DNA of 64,000 nucleotides from an uncultured Poribacteria bacterium (GCA_951812525.1 OX638316.1:62001-126000); one strand, 5' to 3'. Shown: positions 8,408 through 18,689, counted from the stretch's first letter. Numbers and translations are program-made. The notes: a model not told the origin generated them from the sequence alone.

Positions 8408-9898
8408 GTGAAGTCGAAACTTTCATTTTGTCTTATTCTTTGTGTAATTTTGGGGCTGGCATTATTGGTTTCAATAGAAGCATTCGGTGCAGATGATGCA
8501 CATAATGGTGAGGGTGCCCACCATGGAGGGGTCGATGGTGCGAAATTGCCGCTTTGGAGTATTATTCCATTTGTCGGTATTTTACTTTCAATCGCAATTT
8601 TCCCACTCGTTTTAGACTCACATTTTCTTGTCCATCACGGTGGAAAGATGTCATTGGCATGGGCGTTAATCTTCTCGATTCCGTATCTCATAGCTTTTCG
8701 AGGGGACGCTTTTTATGACATTCTGCATATCTACCTAATAGACTACATCCCGTTCATCATTCTGTTGTGGGGATTGTTCACGGTTGCAGGTGGGATTCTC
8801 GTGCGTGGCACGTTGCGTGGTACACCAATAGTTAACACGCTTCTATTGCTTATCGGCACCGCTATCGCTTCATGGGTCGGTACAACAGGCGCATCAATGC
8901 TCCTCATTCGCCCGTTAATTCGAGCGAACGCGTATCGGAAAAATAAAGTACATCTGATTATTTTTTTCATTTTTCTGGTCAGCAATATCGGAGGTTCTTT
9001 AACGCCATTAGGTGATCCACCGCTCTTTTTAGGGTTCTTGCACGGCGTGCCTTTCTTCTGGACGACAACGGCACTTTTCCCACACATGTTATTCATAAGC
9101 GTTATCCTAATTGCGATCTTCTTTGTGGTAGACACGTTTATGTTTAAACGGGAAGGTGGTGTAGTGCCGGATGATGGAGTGAGTGAACCGCTTCGCGTAG
9201 ACGGACTTTTCAACCTAACCTTCTTACTTGGTATCGTTGCTGCCGTTTTAATGAGTGGTACGTTCAAGTGGGGAGAAGTCAACATTCTTGGTGTTCATGT
9301 ATATTGGCAGAATATTGCTCGTGACGTGTTGATTGTGGTTATGGGATTATTGTCGCTTCGGTTTACACCATTTAGTGGGGAACTGCGGCAAGCAAACGAA
9401 TTTTCATGGGAACCTATTGAAGAGGTAGCCAAGGTATTCGCCGGTATCTTTATAACGATTATTCCGGCGTTAGCGATCCTAAAGTCTGGTGAAAACGGTG
9501 CGTTAAGTGGGTTAATTGTGGCAATAAAAGAACCGCTACATTACTTCTGGGTGACTGGCATTCTATCCAGTTTCCTGGATAATGCGCCGACCTATTTAAC
9601 GTTCTTTAACACAGCTCTTGGAAAATTACATCTCACCGAAGCCTTAGTCCCAGAAATTTTGTCTGGACAATTGACAGATCCGGAGCATTTAGAGTTTGTC
9701 AGATTGCTAACGGCTATTTCTGTGGGTGCTGTTTTTATGGGTGCGAATACCTATATCGGCAATGCCCCGAATTTTATGGTGAAAGCAATAGCGGAACAAA
9801 GCGGTATACGGATGCCCAGCTTTTTCGGATATATGCTCTGGTCTGTCGTAATTTTGGTTCCGCTTTTTGTGATTGTGACGTTCGTGTTCTTACGCTAA
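8408..9898 (+). CDS. NhaD-type sodium:proton antiporter (ArsB/NhaD/CitM superfamily)
   Basis: 496 residues from GTG 8408, abutting the nuoM stop codon; AAGGAGG (8387-8393) lies within the nuoM end, somewhat far upstream. It is a polytopic transporter of the ion-transporter superfamily. It has a leader-like first segment, then a His-rich loop, the motif GGSLTPLGDPPLFLGFLHGV typical of NhaD/CitMHS proteins, a second half with SSFLDNAPTYLTF, and GANTYIGNAPNFMVKAIAE near the end. The two half-repeats each contain an x-N-A-P or G-D-P turn, as expected for this fold. It lies inside the complex I operon between nuoM and nuoN, so it may couple Na+ and H+ gradients to NADH oxidation. The transported ion is inferred, not shown. 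Confidence 0.85.
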   Translation: MKSKLSFCLILCVILGLALLVSIEAFGADDAHNGEGAHHGGVDGAKLPLWSIIPFVGILLSIAIFPLVLDSHFLVHHGGKMSLAWALIFSIPYLIAFRGDAFYDILHIYLIDYIPFIILLWGLFTVAGGILVRGTLRGTPIVNTLLLLIGTAIASWVGTTGASMLLIRPLIRANAYRKNKVHLIIFFIFLVSNIGGSLTPLGDPPLFLGFLHGVPFFWTTTALFPHMLFISVILIAIFFVVDTFMFKREGGVVPDDGVSEPLRVDGLFNLTFLLGIVAAVLMSGTFKWGEVNILGVHVYWQNIARDVLIVVMGLLSLRFTPFSGELRQANEFSWEPIEEVAKVFAGIFITIIPALAILKSGENGALSGLIVAIKEPLHYFWVTGILSSFLDNAPTYLTFFNTALGKLHLTEALVPEILSGQLTDPEHLEFVRLLTAISVGAVFMGANTYIGNAPNFMVKAIAEQSGIRMPSFFGYMLWSVVILVPLFVIVTFVFLR

Positions 9899-9928
9899 GG
9901 CACATGAGACTAGAAAAGGAGATTTTGA

Positions 9929-11359
9929 ATGCCAGTAATTAACTGGGAATTACTGATGCCAGAACTGGTGATCGCTTTGACGTTACTGATTGTCCTCGTC
10001 TTTGACCTTTTTGACTCGATTTCCAAAAAGGTCCTCGGCTGGATGACAATTGTTGGTGCTGCAATCGCCCTATGGGTATCCATCCAGATGCATCAAGCCG
10101 GCACAACCGGTGTCCAATTCAATGGAATGTTCAAGGTAGATAATTTCTCGCTCTTCTTCAATATCATCTTCCTTGTCTCCACAATATTAGTTGCCTTGAT
10201 TTCAATAAGTTACTTGGGGAGTGAAAGCAGAAAGCAGGGACCCTACTATCTACTTATTCTGCTTGCTACGCTCGGTATGATGTTGATGGCTGCGGGCAAT
10301 GAGTTGATTATCGTTTTTCTCGGCTTGGAACTGATGTCATTATCTCTGTATGTGCTTGCAGGCTATTTTCGAGAGAGTCCTGCTTCAAGCGAGGCGGGGA
10401 TGAAGTACCTACTACTGGGTGCGTTTGCGAGTGCGTTCTTTCTCTATGGCATTGCTTTGATTTACGGAGGTGCTGGTACAACAAGCGTGCCTGCGATTGC
10501 TGAAGCAATCGCGTCTCCGAGTAAATCACCACTCCTATTAGGCGGTATGTTCTTGCTTATCGTTGGATTTGGCTTTAAAGTTGCGATCGTCCCTTTCCAC
10601 CAGTGGGCACCGGACGTTTATGAAGGCGCGCCTACAACAATAGCAGCGTTTATCTCTGCTGGACCAAAAGCGGCAGGGTTTGCGGCGTTTCTCAGAATCT
10701 TCATGGAAGCGTTGCCAAACTTGCAAGTCGAATGGAGTGGCGTTCTCATTGTATTAGCGATGCTGACAATGACGGTTGGGAATGTTATTGCGATCGCACA
10801 AACGAACATCAAGCGGATGCTGGCGTATTCTAGTATTGCACACGCTGGCTATGTGCTGATAGGCTTAGCAGCAGCAAACGATGGTGGTATCTCCAGCGCG
10901 ATGCTCTATCTTTTAGTTTACTGTGTGATGAATATTGGAGCGTTCGGTGCGGTTATTTTGGCGAAGACTGCCGATGGCGAGAGTGTCATGATTTCTGATT
11001 ATGCCGGACTCGGACTGCGAAAGCCGCTACTTGCTATGTTTATGACGCTAATGCTCTTGTCGCTTGCAGGTTTTCCACCGACTGCTGGATTTGTCGGAAA
11101 ATTCTACATTTTCAAAGCAGCAGTTCAGTCAGGACATATCTGGTTGGTTACTATCGGTGCCATCAACACGGCGATATCGGCGTTCTATTACCTGCGCGTT
11201 GTTGTAACAATGTATATGCGCGAACCGGAAGAGGAACTGGAGTTTAGCCCATACGCTTCAACGTTGGTCATCGGATTAATCGTCGCGGCGATTGGCGTGT
11301 TGCTTATCGGCATTCTGCCATCGCTTATGCTTGGTCCAGCGCAGAACTCAGTTTTTTAA
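9929..11359 (+). CDS. nuoN: NADH-quinone oxidoreductase subunit N (NuoN)
   Basis: 476 residues. NuoN is the third antiporter-like pump subunit. It shows IVFLGLELMSLSLYVLAGYF, then KVAIVPFHQWAPDVYEGAPT, and NIKRMLAYSSIAHAGYVLIG, the expected conserved channel motifs, with about 14 membrane segments. AAGGAG precedes ATG 9929. It is the last gene of the operon in this window. The following 183 bp contain only degenerate dispersed repeat sequence (AGTTGGCAGTCAGC). Confidence 0.97.
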   Translation: MPVINWELLMPELVIALTLLIVLVFDLFDSISKKVLGWMTIVGAAIALWVSIQMHQAGTTGVQFNGMFKVDNFSLFFNIIFLVSTILVALISISYLGSESRKQGPYYLLILLATLGMMLMAAGNELIIVFLGLELMSLSLYVLAGYFRESPASSEAGMKYLLLGAFASAFFLYGIALIYGGAGTTSVPAIAEAIASPSKSPLLLGGMFLLIVGFGFKVAIVPFHQWAPDVYEGAPTTIAAFISAGPKAAGFAAFLRIFMEALPNLQVEWSGVLIVLAMLTMTVGNVIAIAQTNIKRMLAYSSIAHAGYVLIGLAAANDGGISSAMLYLLVYCVMNIGAFGAVILAKTADGESVMISDYAGLGLRKPLLAMFMTLMLLSLAGFPPTAGFVGKFYIFKAAVQSGHIWLVTIGAINTAISAFYYLRVVVTMYMREPEEELEFSPYASTLVIGLIVAAIGVLLIGILPSLMLGPAQNSVF

Positions 11360-11542
11360 TAGCAGCCAGTAGTTGGCAGTCAGCAAAACGATGACAGTTT
11401 CCACGCTTTTTCTCCATTGACCGATAGCCATTAAAAATTGAAGGGTAGAAGCATAGAGATAAACGCTAGCAGTCTTTCACTCGTCTAATGACAGCACAAG
11501 GAAATTTTGCCCAAGTCGTAAGGAAAGTAAAAAGAGGACGTT

Positions 11543-12511
11543 ATGTCAAATGTAAGATTAGGCTTTATTGGTACTGGTGGTAACATGAACCGCCATTTAC
11601 GCGAATTAACCGAGATCGGTGGTTCACAATTCGTCGCCTTTTGTGATATTGTACTCGAAAAAGCAGAGCAGGCTGTGACGCAATATGGTGGTAAAGCCTA
11701 CGCCGACTATAACCAGATGCTCGCCCGCGAAGAATTGGATGCTGTTTATATTTCAATTCCCCCGTTTGCGCACGGTGCCCCTGAACGCGCTGTTATCGCT
11801 GCTGGACTCCCGATGTTCGTGGAAAAGCCGGTTCACATGGATACCGACGAAGCGAAAGATATCGCAGCAGAAATCGAAGATAAAGGCATTATCACGGCTG
11901 CTGGGTACCAAGAACGCTATCTTGATATTATCGATAAAGCCCAAGAGCTCCTCGCTTCGCGACGTGTCGGATTCTTTATGGGCTACTGGATGGGTGGGAT
12001 GCCCGGCGGATGGTGGCGCGAGAAGGCTAAATCTGGCGGACAGCTTATGGAACAGACGACCCACGAATTTGATATGGCGCGCTATCTCTTCGGTGAAGTC
12101 AAGAGTGTCTATGCTGTTGCACGTTACGATCTGATTCCTGACACCGATTACGATATTGAAGAAGCATCAGCGGTCTCTTTGCAATTCGAGAGTGGCGTCT
12201 TCGGTATTATGTTTTCCGCCTGCTTCACGACAAACGGAATGCGACGTTCGGGGTTAGATATCTTTTGTGAGGACGGTTCGCTCGAATACCACCTCCGTCG
12301 TGCGCTTGTGCTCTCTACTGCTGATGGAACAACCACATGGAATCCGGAAAACAACTGCACCATCGAGATGGATAGCACCTTTATCGAAGCAGTGCGCACA
12401 GGAGATGGCAGCGCTATCCGCTCACCTTATTCAGATGCTGCTAAAACCGCTATTTTATCCATCGCCGCCAACCAATCCTTGGAAACCGGTGAACCTGTCC
12501 ACTTAGGATAA
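11543..12511 (+). CDS. Gfo/Idh/MocA family NAD(P)-dependent oxidoreductase
   Basis: 322 residues. The N-terminal Rossmann domain shows GFIGTGGNMNRHL at residues 6-18, followed by the family motif EKPVHMD near residue 95 with the conserved Lys of the active site. The C-terminal alpha/beta dimer domain includes EQTTHEFDMARYLFGEV, carrying the conserved His. Such enzymes oxidise or reduce sugars, inositols and related polyols; the substrate cannot be read from sequence. GAGGA precedes ATG 11543. It stands alone between the nuo operon and a repeat-rich gap. A second, divergent family member lies at 62107. Confidence 0.88.
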   Translation: MSNVRLGFIGTGGNMNRHLRELTEIGGSQFVAFCDIVLEKAEQAVTQYGGKAYADYNQMLAREELDAVYISIPPFAHGAPERAVIAAGLPMFVEKPVHMDTDEAKDIAAEIEDKGIITAAGYQERYLDIIDKAQELLASRRVGFFMGYWMGGMPGGWWREKAKSGGQLMEQTTHEFDMARYLFGEVKSVYAVARYDLIPDTDYDIEEASAVSLQFESGVFGIMFSACFTTNGMRRSGLDIFCEDGSLEYHLRRALVLSTADGTTTWNPENNCTIEMDSTFIEAVRTGDGSAIRSPYSDAAKTAILSIAANQSLETGEPVHLG

Positions 12512-12635
12512 CGCGAGTTTGACATAAGGACGGTATTTACGCAAATTTAGCGTGGAACGTGGGCTTTTTGACTTTTACACCCCTCAATCCCGTTTATCAG
12601 GGGGATTATTAACCAATCGCGTAAGTCCTAAGCAT

Positions 12636-12654
12636 CGCAAACTAACAGTTTGCG
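12636..12654. repeat. Dispersed palindrome, AAACT/AGTTT family
   Basis: CGCAAACTAACAGTTTGCG forms an 8-bp stem with loop AAC and is followed by GTACAA. A sister copy lies at 40261-40279, also followed by GTACAA, with the second stem pair changed from G-C to A-T on both sides. The compensatory change suggests the hairpin itself is maintained or is copied as a palindrome. Confidence 0.75.
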
Positions 12655-12796
12655 GTACAAGATCTCTTTACCGAACTCACATTAGAATAACTACGGTAGC
12701 ACTCCTTGACTGGGTAGGCGAGGTTTCCTAACCTCACTGGCGCGCTGGAACTCAGTAGTTCTAAAATTTACCATACGTGTGGACGGAGTTAGGACT

Positions 12797-12878
12797 ATTC
12801 AGTTTTCGGGTTTTTAATCTGTTTGCTTAGAAAGCGAAGAGTCGGGATTCGGAGATCCCTCCTACAGGAAAACTGAAT
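12797..12878. repeat. Long-armed inverted repeat
   Basis: ATTCAGTTTT (12797-12806) is the exact reverse complement of AAAACTGAAT (12869-12878). Between them lies a GGGAT/ATCCC hairpin followed by CCTCCTACAG. The same layout (ATTCAGTT, then GGGAAT/ATTCCC, CCTCCTACAG, AACTTAAT) occurs at 22948-23012, so this is a mobile-like module with short terminal inverted repeats. Confidence 0.6.
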
Positions 12879-12970
12879 GACCCTGGGTGAGGTAAGTTTG
12901 CTTAGAAAGCGAAGAGTCGGGATTCGGAGATCCCTCCTACAGGAAAACTGAATGACCCTGGGTGAGGTAA
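12821..12970. repeat. Perfect 75-bp tandem duplication
   Basis: Bases 12821-12895 and 12896-12970 are identical by eye over all 75 positions. Each unit starts GTTTGCTTAG, contains the GGGAT/ATCCC hairpin with CCTCCTACAG, and ends CCCTGGGTGAGGTAA. The absence of any difference implies a recent duplication or assembly artefact just upstream of the copper ATPase gene. Confidence 0.9.
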
Positions 12971-13002
12971 TGCTTAGTTTCGTCTAGGGAGGAACACCTA
13001 CA

Positions 13003-15237
13003 ATGGAACATCAGATTAACTTGCCGATAACCGGAATGCACTGCGAGAACTGTGCAAGCACCATCACACGCCATCTTAAAAAGATGGATGGCATTCATGT
13101 TGCAGAAGTCAGTCTCGCCACCGAATACGCCTCGGTTACCTTTGATGCAGCCACCCTTAGTGAAGATACTATTGTTGATAAGATCCGAGATCTCGGTTTC
13201 GACGTTGTCGATGCAGACGAAGAAGAAGAGGCACGCGCTAAGGAATTCCGGCGGCAAAAGGTGCAATTCATTGTCGGAATAATCTTCACACTCCCACTTT
13301 TTCTCCTTAGCATGGGTAGAGATTTAGATATTATCGGCGGTTGGGCACACGCGCACTGGGTTAACTGGCTCATGTTTGGTTTGGCGTTACCGGTGCAGGG
13401 TTATGTTGCTTGGGACTATTACATCGGCGGATTTAAAGCCTTGCGCAATCGGTCCGCCAACATGGATGTGCTCGTCGCTATGGGTTCATCTGTGGCGTTT
13501 CTCTATAGCCTCGTTGTAACGATTGCATTGGGGACTGGTGCCGGTGATCGCTTTGGGATGCACGTCTATTTTGAGACAGCGGCGGTTATCATTACGTTGA
13601 TTAAATTAGGGAAACTTCTTGAAGCACGTGCCAAAGGTAAGATAAACGCAGCCCTTAAAAAACTCCCCCAACTTTTTCCCCAAACAGCATGCCGCTTAAT
13701 AAACGACGAAGAACAACACATCCCTATTGAACAGGTCGGCGTAGGAGATGTCCTTCTTGTACGTCCCGGAGAAAGTATCCCTGTTGATGGCGTAGTGCGT
13801 AACGGCAAAAGTGCTATTGATGAAAGCGTCTTCACCGGAGAAAGCCTACCCGTAGATAAGGGACCGGGTGATTCCGTGACGGCAGCAACGATGAACCAGA
13901 GCGGTATGCTCACAATAGAAGCCACGCATATCGGGACAGAAACAGCACTTGCCCGCCTTGTCCAATTGGTCCAAACAACGCAACAGAGCAAGCCTCCCAT
14001 CCAACGCGCCGCCGATGCAGTCACAAATGTGTTTGTGCCTATCGTCACTGGAATTGCCGTTGTGACGTTCCTTGTGTGGTGGTTTCTCATCGGAGCAGGT
14101 TTCACCCCGGCAATGCTCCGCTTAGTTGCGATCCTCGTTACAGCCTGTCCTTGCGCCTTGGGACTTGCTACACCAACTGCGGTTATGATGGGAACCGGTA
14201 TCGGTGCGCAGCGCGGCATCCTCTTCCGAAATGGTGAGGCACTTGAACGCGCAGGAAACTTAACCACAATCGTCCTCGATAAAACAGGCACCTTGACAGA
14301 GGGGAAACTCACGCTTACCGATATTCACACGGATAAAGACGCATCGGAACTGCTACAACTATCTGCGGCTGCGGAGCGTGGGAGTGAACATCCTATTGGC
14401 AAAGCAGTTGTCCAAGCGGCTAAAGAACGTGGACTGGACATTACTACGCCGAGTCAGTTTAATGCCGTCACTGGACACGGTATCACCGCACAGGTTGGTG
14501 ATAACGGTGTCGTCATAGGCAATTTACCCTTAATTCAACAGCACGGTATTCCAACAAGGAGATTTGAAGAAGAAGCAGAGCGTCTGCAGACGGAGGCGAA
14601 AACTGTGCTATGGGTTGCTGTTGACGGACGTATTGAAGGACTCCTCGCGGTTGCAGACACGTTGAAATCGGAAGCACAAGCTGCGGTCGCGGAACTTTAC
14701 GAACTTGGATGTACTGTTACAATGATGACAGGGGATAACCGCGTTACGGCTGATGCGATCGCCAAGGTTGCACGGATTGGCGATGTCATGGCAGAGCTCA
14801 AACCCGAAGATAAAGCGGCAGCTGTTAAGAAACTACAGACGGAAAATGGTGGACTTGTGGCAATGGTAGGCGACGGCATTAATGATACCCCTGCCCTAGC
14901 GCAAGCCGATATCGGCATTTCACTCGGCACAGGCACGGATATTGCCAGGGAGACTGCTGACGTGACACTCATGCACAGCGATTTACTTGGACTCCCGGAT
15001 GCAATTCGGCTCAGCCGGGCGACGATGCGTACGATTAAACAGAATCTTTTCTGGGCGTTTTTCTACAATGTGCTGTTGATTCCTGTGGCCGCGGGTGCGC
15101 TGTATCCGTTTTCGTTTTTGCCGTCAATGCTGCGCGAGTTGCATCCGATGCTTGCGGCGTTTGCGATGGCGTTTAGTAGTGTGTCGGTTGTGCTAAATAG
15201 TTTGCGGCTGCAGTGGCGGAAAAATTTTCATTTTTAA
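13003..15237 (+). CDS. copA: Cu+-exporting P-type ATPase (P1B-1)
   Basis: 744 residues. An N-terminal heavy-metal-associated domain has GMHCENC (Cys14, Cys17). The transport-site motif is C382-P-C384 in helix six. The phosphorylation motif is D426-KTGTLT, followed by SEHPIG in the nucleotide-binding domain (the HP motif of P1B ATPases) and [10 protein letters not shown] as hinge motif. Eight membrane segments fit the type. One HMA domain and the CPC motif indicate Cu+ or Ag+ efflux from the cytoplasm. GGGAGG lies 10 bases before ATG 13003. No copper-responsive regulator or chaperone gene lies beside it. The C-terminal helix motif [15 protein letters not shown] (N and SS) agrees with copper specificity. 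Confidence 0.95.
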   Translation: MEHQINLPITGMHCENCASTITRHLKKMDGIHVAEVSLATEYASVTFDAATLSEDTIVDKIRDLGFDVVDADEEEEARAKEFRRQKVQFIVGIIFTLPLFLLSMGRDLDIIGGWAHAHWVNWLMFGLALPVQGYVAWDYYIGGFKALRNRSANMDVLVAMGSSVAFLYSLVVTIALGTGAGDRFGMHVYFETAAVIITLIKLGKLLEARAKGKINAALKKLPQLFPQTACRLINDEEQHIPIEQVGVGDVLLVRPGESIPVDGVVRNGKSAIDESVFTGESLPVDKGPGDSVTAATMNQSGMLTIEATHIGTETALARLVQLVQTTQQSKPPIQRAADAVTNVFVPIVTGIAVVTFLVWWFLIGAGFTPAMLRLVAILVTACPCALGLATPTAVMMGTGIGAQRGILFRNGEALERAGNLTTIVLDKTGTLTEGKLTLTDIHTDKDASELLQLSAAAERGSEHPIGKAVVQAAKERGLDITTPSQFNAVTGHGITAQVGDNGVVIGNLPLIQQHGIPTRRFEEEAERLQTEAKTVLWVAVDGRIEGLLAVADTLKSEAQAAVAELYELGCTVTMMTGDNRVTADAIAKVARIGDVMAELKPEDKAAAVKKLQTENGGLVAMVGDGINDTPALAQADIGISLGTGTDIARETADVTLMHSDLLGLPDAIRLSRATMRTIKQNLFWAFFYNVLLIPVAAGALYPFSFLPSMLRELHPMLAAFAMAFSSVSVVLNSLRLQWRKNFHF

Positions 15238-15354
15238 ATAAAGCATGCTACCGGAATATAGAAATATATCATAAAGAACCAAACGACAGGAACTAAACTG
15301 TAGGTACAGTACAACCTTCCCTTTTTTTCATCCCCAAAAGGAACTACAATTTTA

Positions 15355-18300
15355 ATGTTTACGATAAGAAAAAACAAATTGACCCATATACTACTGTTAA
15401 TTTTCATTTTACTTCTACCTATCAGCGTATCGAACGCCCAATCTGCCAACACCGATGGCATGGTGAGGTTAGTTTACTTTCTTCCTAACGACCGACCCGA
15501 ACGACCCGAAAGAGTTGTAGCACTCCGCCAGTTGATTAAAGATGCACAAGAATTTTACGCCAACGAAATGGAACGCCACAGATACGGCAGAAAAACCTTT
15601 ACTATTGAGACCAATAGAAGAGGACAACCAGTGGTTCACCAGATTAAAGGAAATTTCGCAGACGACTATTACCATCAACAGACTATTAACAAAGTCTGGA
15701 AGGAGCTTAATAATACGTTTGATACCATACAGCATATCTATTTCGTTGCGATAGATATAAGCAGTGAAACGCTTGACGGACGGTGTGGAGGAGCTAAAGC
15801 CTATTATGAACAGCGGGCAAAGGGACTTCTTATACCAGCCTCGGGGCATTGCTTTAACCGTCAAATTGCCGTTCACGAGTTAGGGCATACTTTTGCGTTA
15901 GAACACGATTTCCGCGATGATAAGTATATTATGTCTTACGGGGCAAATCCAAATAGTATCTCTAAATGTGCTGCTGAATGGTTGAATGTCCACGGTTTCT
16001 TCAATAATTCTCCGGCGCAAATCAATACAAACGCGAGAATTCGGATGCTTGCACCAACCGCCGCGCCACCAAACGGCATTCGTCTGCGCTTTGAAATCAA
16101 CAATGTAAACCGTCCTCATCATGCCATGTTATATCTCAAGCCAACACTTACTGATCCTTCCAGAGACTTTAAGTTGGATGGGTGTCACTTATTCAATAGA
16201 CAGGGTAACACAATTGAAATTGTCAGCACCGAGTTAGTAGATCCGTCTCAAGACGAAGTAACACTACAGATAATTGATAAACGCGGAGGCATGAAACGAC
16301 AGACATTTCCAATCGAATTCGTCCATCTTTTACCACCTCCAAAAGAGATCTCAATCCCCGATAAGAATTTAGCCGCCGCCGTACGACAGGCATTGGAACT
16401 TGGCAGAAATGATCGTATCCTCCAACGAACGTTAGAAACACTCTCGGAATTGGATGCCAGAAAAAGCAATATCAAAAATCTTGTGGGGTTGGAACACGCC
16501 ACGGGATTGAGGAGGCTTGAGCTTCGAGAAAACCAAATTCAAGACGTCCGACCATTATCGAAACTAAAAAATCTTCAGACGCTGATACTTGATGACAATC
16601 GGGTGAGTAACATCCGTCCGCTCGCAAAATTGACGCAACTTACATGGTTGCTTGTAGGTCGTAACCCCATTTCTGACTTCGCACCACTGTCAAACTTGGA
16701 TCAGTTAGAAGGCTTAGGGCTATGGGGTAATAACATGAAAAAGATTACCTTTCTCACAAATATGACTAAATTAACGTCTTTATGGGTCGGGGATAACAGC
16801 ATTGACAACATCCGTCCGCTCGCAAAATTGACACAACTCAAATTTCTATATCTCCGCCATAATCGAATTAATGATGTTACACCCTTGGCAGAATTAACAA
16901 ATCTTCAGACGCTACACCTACAAGGTAATCAAATTCGCAATGTGTCACCCCTGGCAAAGTTGACGAAGTTAGAGGAGTTACGGCTTGCGGATAATCCGAT
17001 CCAAGATACGTCCGCACTTGCCAGTCTGAAAAAACTTAAGGACGTAGATATCAAAATCACTACTCCAATACCTAAAACCCCTGTGGGGATACCCGATAAG
17101 AATTTAGCTGCCGCGGTACGACAGGCGTTGGGCTTAGGTGCGAAAGCAACTATCACTAAACAGGCTTTGCAGAAATTAACAGAGTTTAGGGCTTCAGACC
17201 ACCAGATCAGTGACCTTACGGGATTGGAACATGCGACCAAACTCACAATTTTGGATTTAGGACAGAACCAAATCACGAGCTTCACAACGCTTGCACAATT
17301 GCCTAAATTGAGGAAGTTATACCTTTGGAACAGTGAAATCAGCGATCTTAGTGTGCTGCCACCAATGCCAAAGTTAGAGTTTTTAGACCTCAATTGGAAC
17401 CAGATTAGTGATGTCAGTCCGCTTGCTGGATTTACCAACCTAAAAGAACTATGGCTGCAAGGCAACAATCTTGAGAACACGTCAACGCTCTTTCAACTTC
17501 GCGGCGGAACGTTCCCACTTGATGAAGAGGTTGAGGTAAAGCGTAAGCAGGATAACCGCGGAAGGGCATATACGCTTCTCATATTCCGTTCATTAGACTT
17601 AAGGGTGCGTATAAAGGCGGACATCACCATATTTCTAAGTGCGAATTCAGTGCCAAAAGAGTTACCGACCAACGCTATAGTGAGTATATCACCGTCCCCA
17701 GTAGCATCGCCTGCTATTGGAGAGCAGTTAACCCTTAACTTGAATATCACAGACGGGGAAAACGTTGCAGGCTATCAGGTCACCGTGCAATTCGACCCGA
17801 CCGCACTCCGCTACGTTGACAGTAGTAATGGGGATTACCTACCCGCCGGTGCGTTCTTTATTTCACCTGTAGTTGATACGGACAATGTGAAACTTGCTGC
17901 CACAGCACTGAACAGCGATAACAATGGGGACGGTAGAATTGCTACAGTTACCTTTGAGGTTGTAGCAGTAAAGGATTCCACCGTAACGTTGACTAATATA
18001 CTACTCGCTGATTCTCAAAGCAATACCTACTTACCACAGGCTGAAGCCGGAGAGATCACCGAACCCCCAAAACTTAAGGGTGACATCAACGCAGACGGAA
18101 TAGTAAACGTCTTGGATTTAGTATTGGTATCGTCAAATTTCGGAAAAACAGGAGAAAATATCGCTGACGTCAACAGAGATAAGATCGTCAATATCGTAGA
18201 CCTCGTTTTAGTCGCCAGTGAGATGAGCGCAACCGCAGCCGCTCCAGCAGCACACCCACAGACCCAGGAACTACTTACTGCTGCAGACGTCCGCCAGTGG

Positions 18301-18684
18301 CTATTACAATCCCAACGATTAGATCCTACAGATACCAGAGCACAACGCGGTATTCTCACGCTTGAGAAACTTCTGACAGTATTGACACCCAAAGAAACCG
18401 TACTGCTTGCTAACTATCCGAATCCGTTCAATCCAGAAACATGGATCCCATATCAGTTGGCAAAATCGGCAGAGGTTACACTTACTATCTATGCGGTGGA
18501 CGGTACAGTCGTGCGCACCTTGACGTTAGAACATCAATCTGTGGGTATCTATCAGGATAGAAGTCGCGCGGCATATTGGGATGGGAAAAATGAAGTTGGT
18601 GAACCTGTTGCGAGTGGGGTCTATTTCTATACACTAACCGCTGGAGATTTTACAGCGACACGGAAAATGTTGATTCGGAAGTAA
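15355..18684 (+). CDS. Secreted metzincin-like protease with LRR, cohesin-like, dockerin and C-terminal FlgD-like domains
   Basis: 1109 residues with a signal peptide (about 1-28). Residues 30-220 resemble a zinc metalloprotease of the metzincin type, with HELGHTFALEHD at 174-185 and a Met-turn MSYG at 193. Two blocks of bacterial leucine-rich repeats follow (about 335-565 and 580-720), each opened by IPDKNLAAAVRQAL. A cohesin-like beta domain lies at about 770-900 (AGYQVTVQFDPTALRYV). A type-I-like dockerin pair lies at about 908-965 (GDINADGIVNVLDLVLV and ADVNRDKIVNIVDLVLV, Ca-loop Asp/Asn present). The end, 1018-1109, is a FlgD-ig/T9SS-like sorting domain (NYPNPFNPETWIPY, WDGKNEVGEPVASGVYFY). 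Cohesin and dockerin in one chain suggest cell-surface complex assembly. Protease activity is inferred from the motif. Confidence 0.85.
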   Translation: MFTIRKNKLTHILLLIFILLLPISVSNAQSANTDGMVRLVYFLPNDRPERPERVVALRQLIKDAQEFYANEMERHRYGRKTFTIETNRRGQPVVHQIKGNFADDYYHQQTINKVWKELNNTFDTIQHIYFVAIDISSETLDGRCGGAKAYYEQRAKGLLIPASGHCFNRQIAVHELGHTFALEHDFRDDKYIMSYGANPNSISKCAAEWLNVHGFFNNSPAQINTNARIRMLAPTAAPPNGIRLRFEINNVNRPHHAMLYLKPTLTDPSRDFKLDGCHLFNRQGNTIEIVSTELVDPSQDEVTLQIIDKRGGMKRQTFPIEFVHLLPPPKEISIPDKNLAAAVRQALELGRNDRILQRTLETLSELDARKSNIKNLVGLEHATGLRRLELRENQIQDVRPLSKLKNLQTLILDDNRVSNIRPLAKLTQLTWLLVGRNPISDFAPLSNLDQLEGLGLWGNNMKKITFLTNMTKLTSLWVGDNSIDNIRPLAKLTQLKFLYLRHNRINDVTPLAELTNLQTLHLQGNQIRNVSPLAKLTKLEELRLADNPIQDTSALASLKKLKDVDIKITTPIPKTPVGIPDKNLAAAVRQALGLGAKATITKQALQKLTEFRASDHQISDLTGLEHATKLTILDLGQNQITSFTTLAQLPKLRKLYLWNSEISDLSVLPPMPKLEFLDLNWNQISDVSPLAGFTNLKELWLQGNNLENTSTLFQLRGGTFPLDEEVEVKRKQDNRGRAYTLLIFRSLDLRVRIKADITIFLSANSVPKELPTNAIVSISPSPVASPAIGEQLTLNLNITDGENVAGYQVTVQFDPTALRYVDSSNGDYLPAGAFFISPVVDTDNVKLAATALNSDNNGDGRIATVTFEVVAVKDSTVTLTNILLADSQSNTYLPQAEAGEITEPPKLKGDINADGIVNVLDLVLVSSNFGKTGENIADVNRDKIVNIVDLVLVASEMSATAAAPAAHPQTQELLTAADVRQWLLQSQRLDPTDTRAQRGILTLEKLLTVLTPKETVLLANYPNPFNPETWIPYQLAKSAEVTLTIYAVDGTVVRTLTLEHQSVGIYQDRSRAAYWDGKNEVGEPVASGVYFYTLTAGDFTATRKMLIRK

Positions 18685-18689
18685 TTTAT

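Larger units (their letters stand above)
12512..13002. other. Gene-free gap filled with small palindromes
   Basis: 491 bp without a credible gene. It holds a CGCAAACT/AGTTTGCG hairpin, a GAGGTT/AACCTC hairpin at 12720-12735, a long-range inverted repeat, and a perfect 75-bp tandem duplication. The last 16 bases carry the GGGAGG ribosome binding site (12987-12992) of the copper ATPase. No clear promoter was recognised. Confidence 0.7.

Noticed and set aside
8743-9285. 180-codon minus-strand frame opposite the antiporter
   Set aside because: A shadow frame of the clear NhaD-type gene, with no ribosome binding site.
13566-14312. 248-codon minus-strand frame opposite the copper ATPase
   Set aside because: It lies fully inside a certain gene on the other strand and its composition (Ser/Val/Thr/Pro runs) is typical of an antisense shadow frame.
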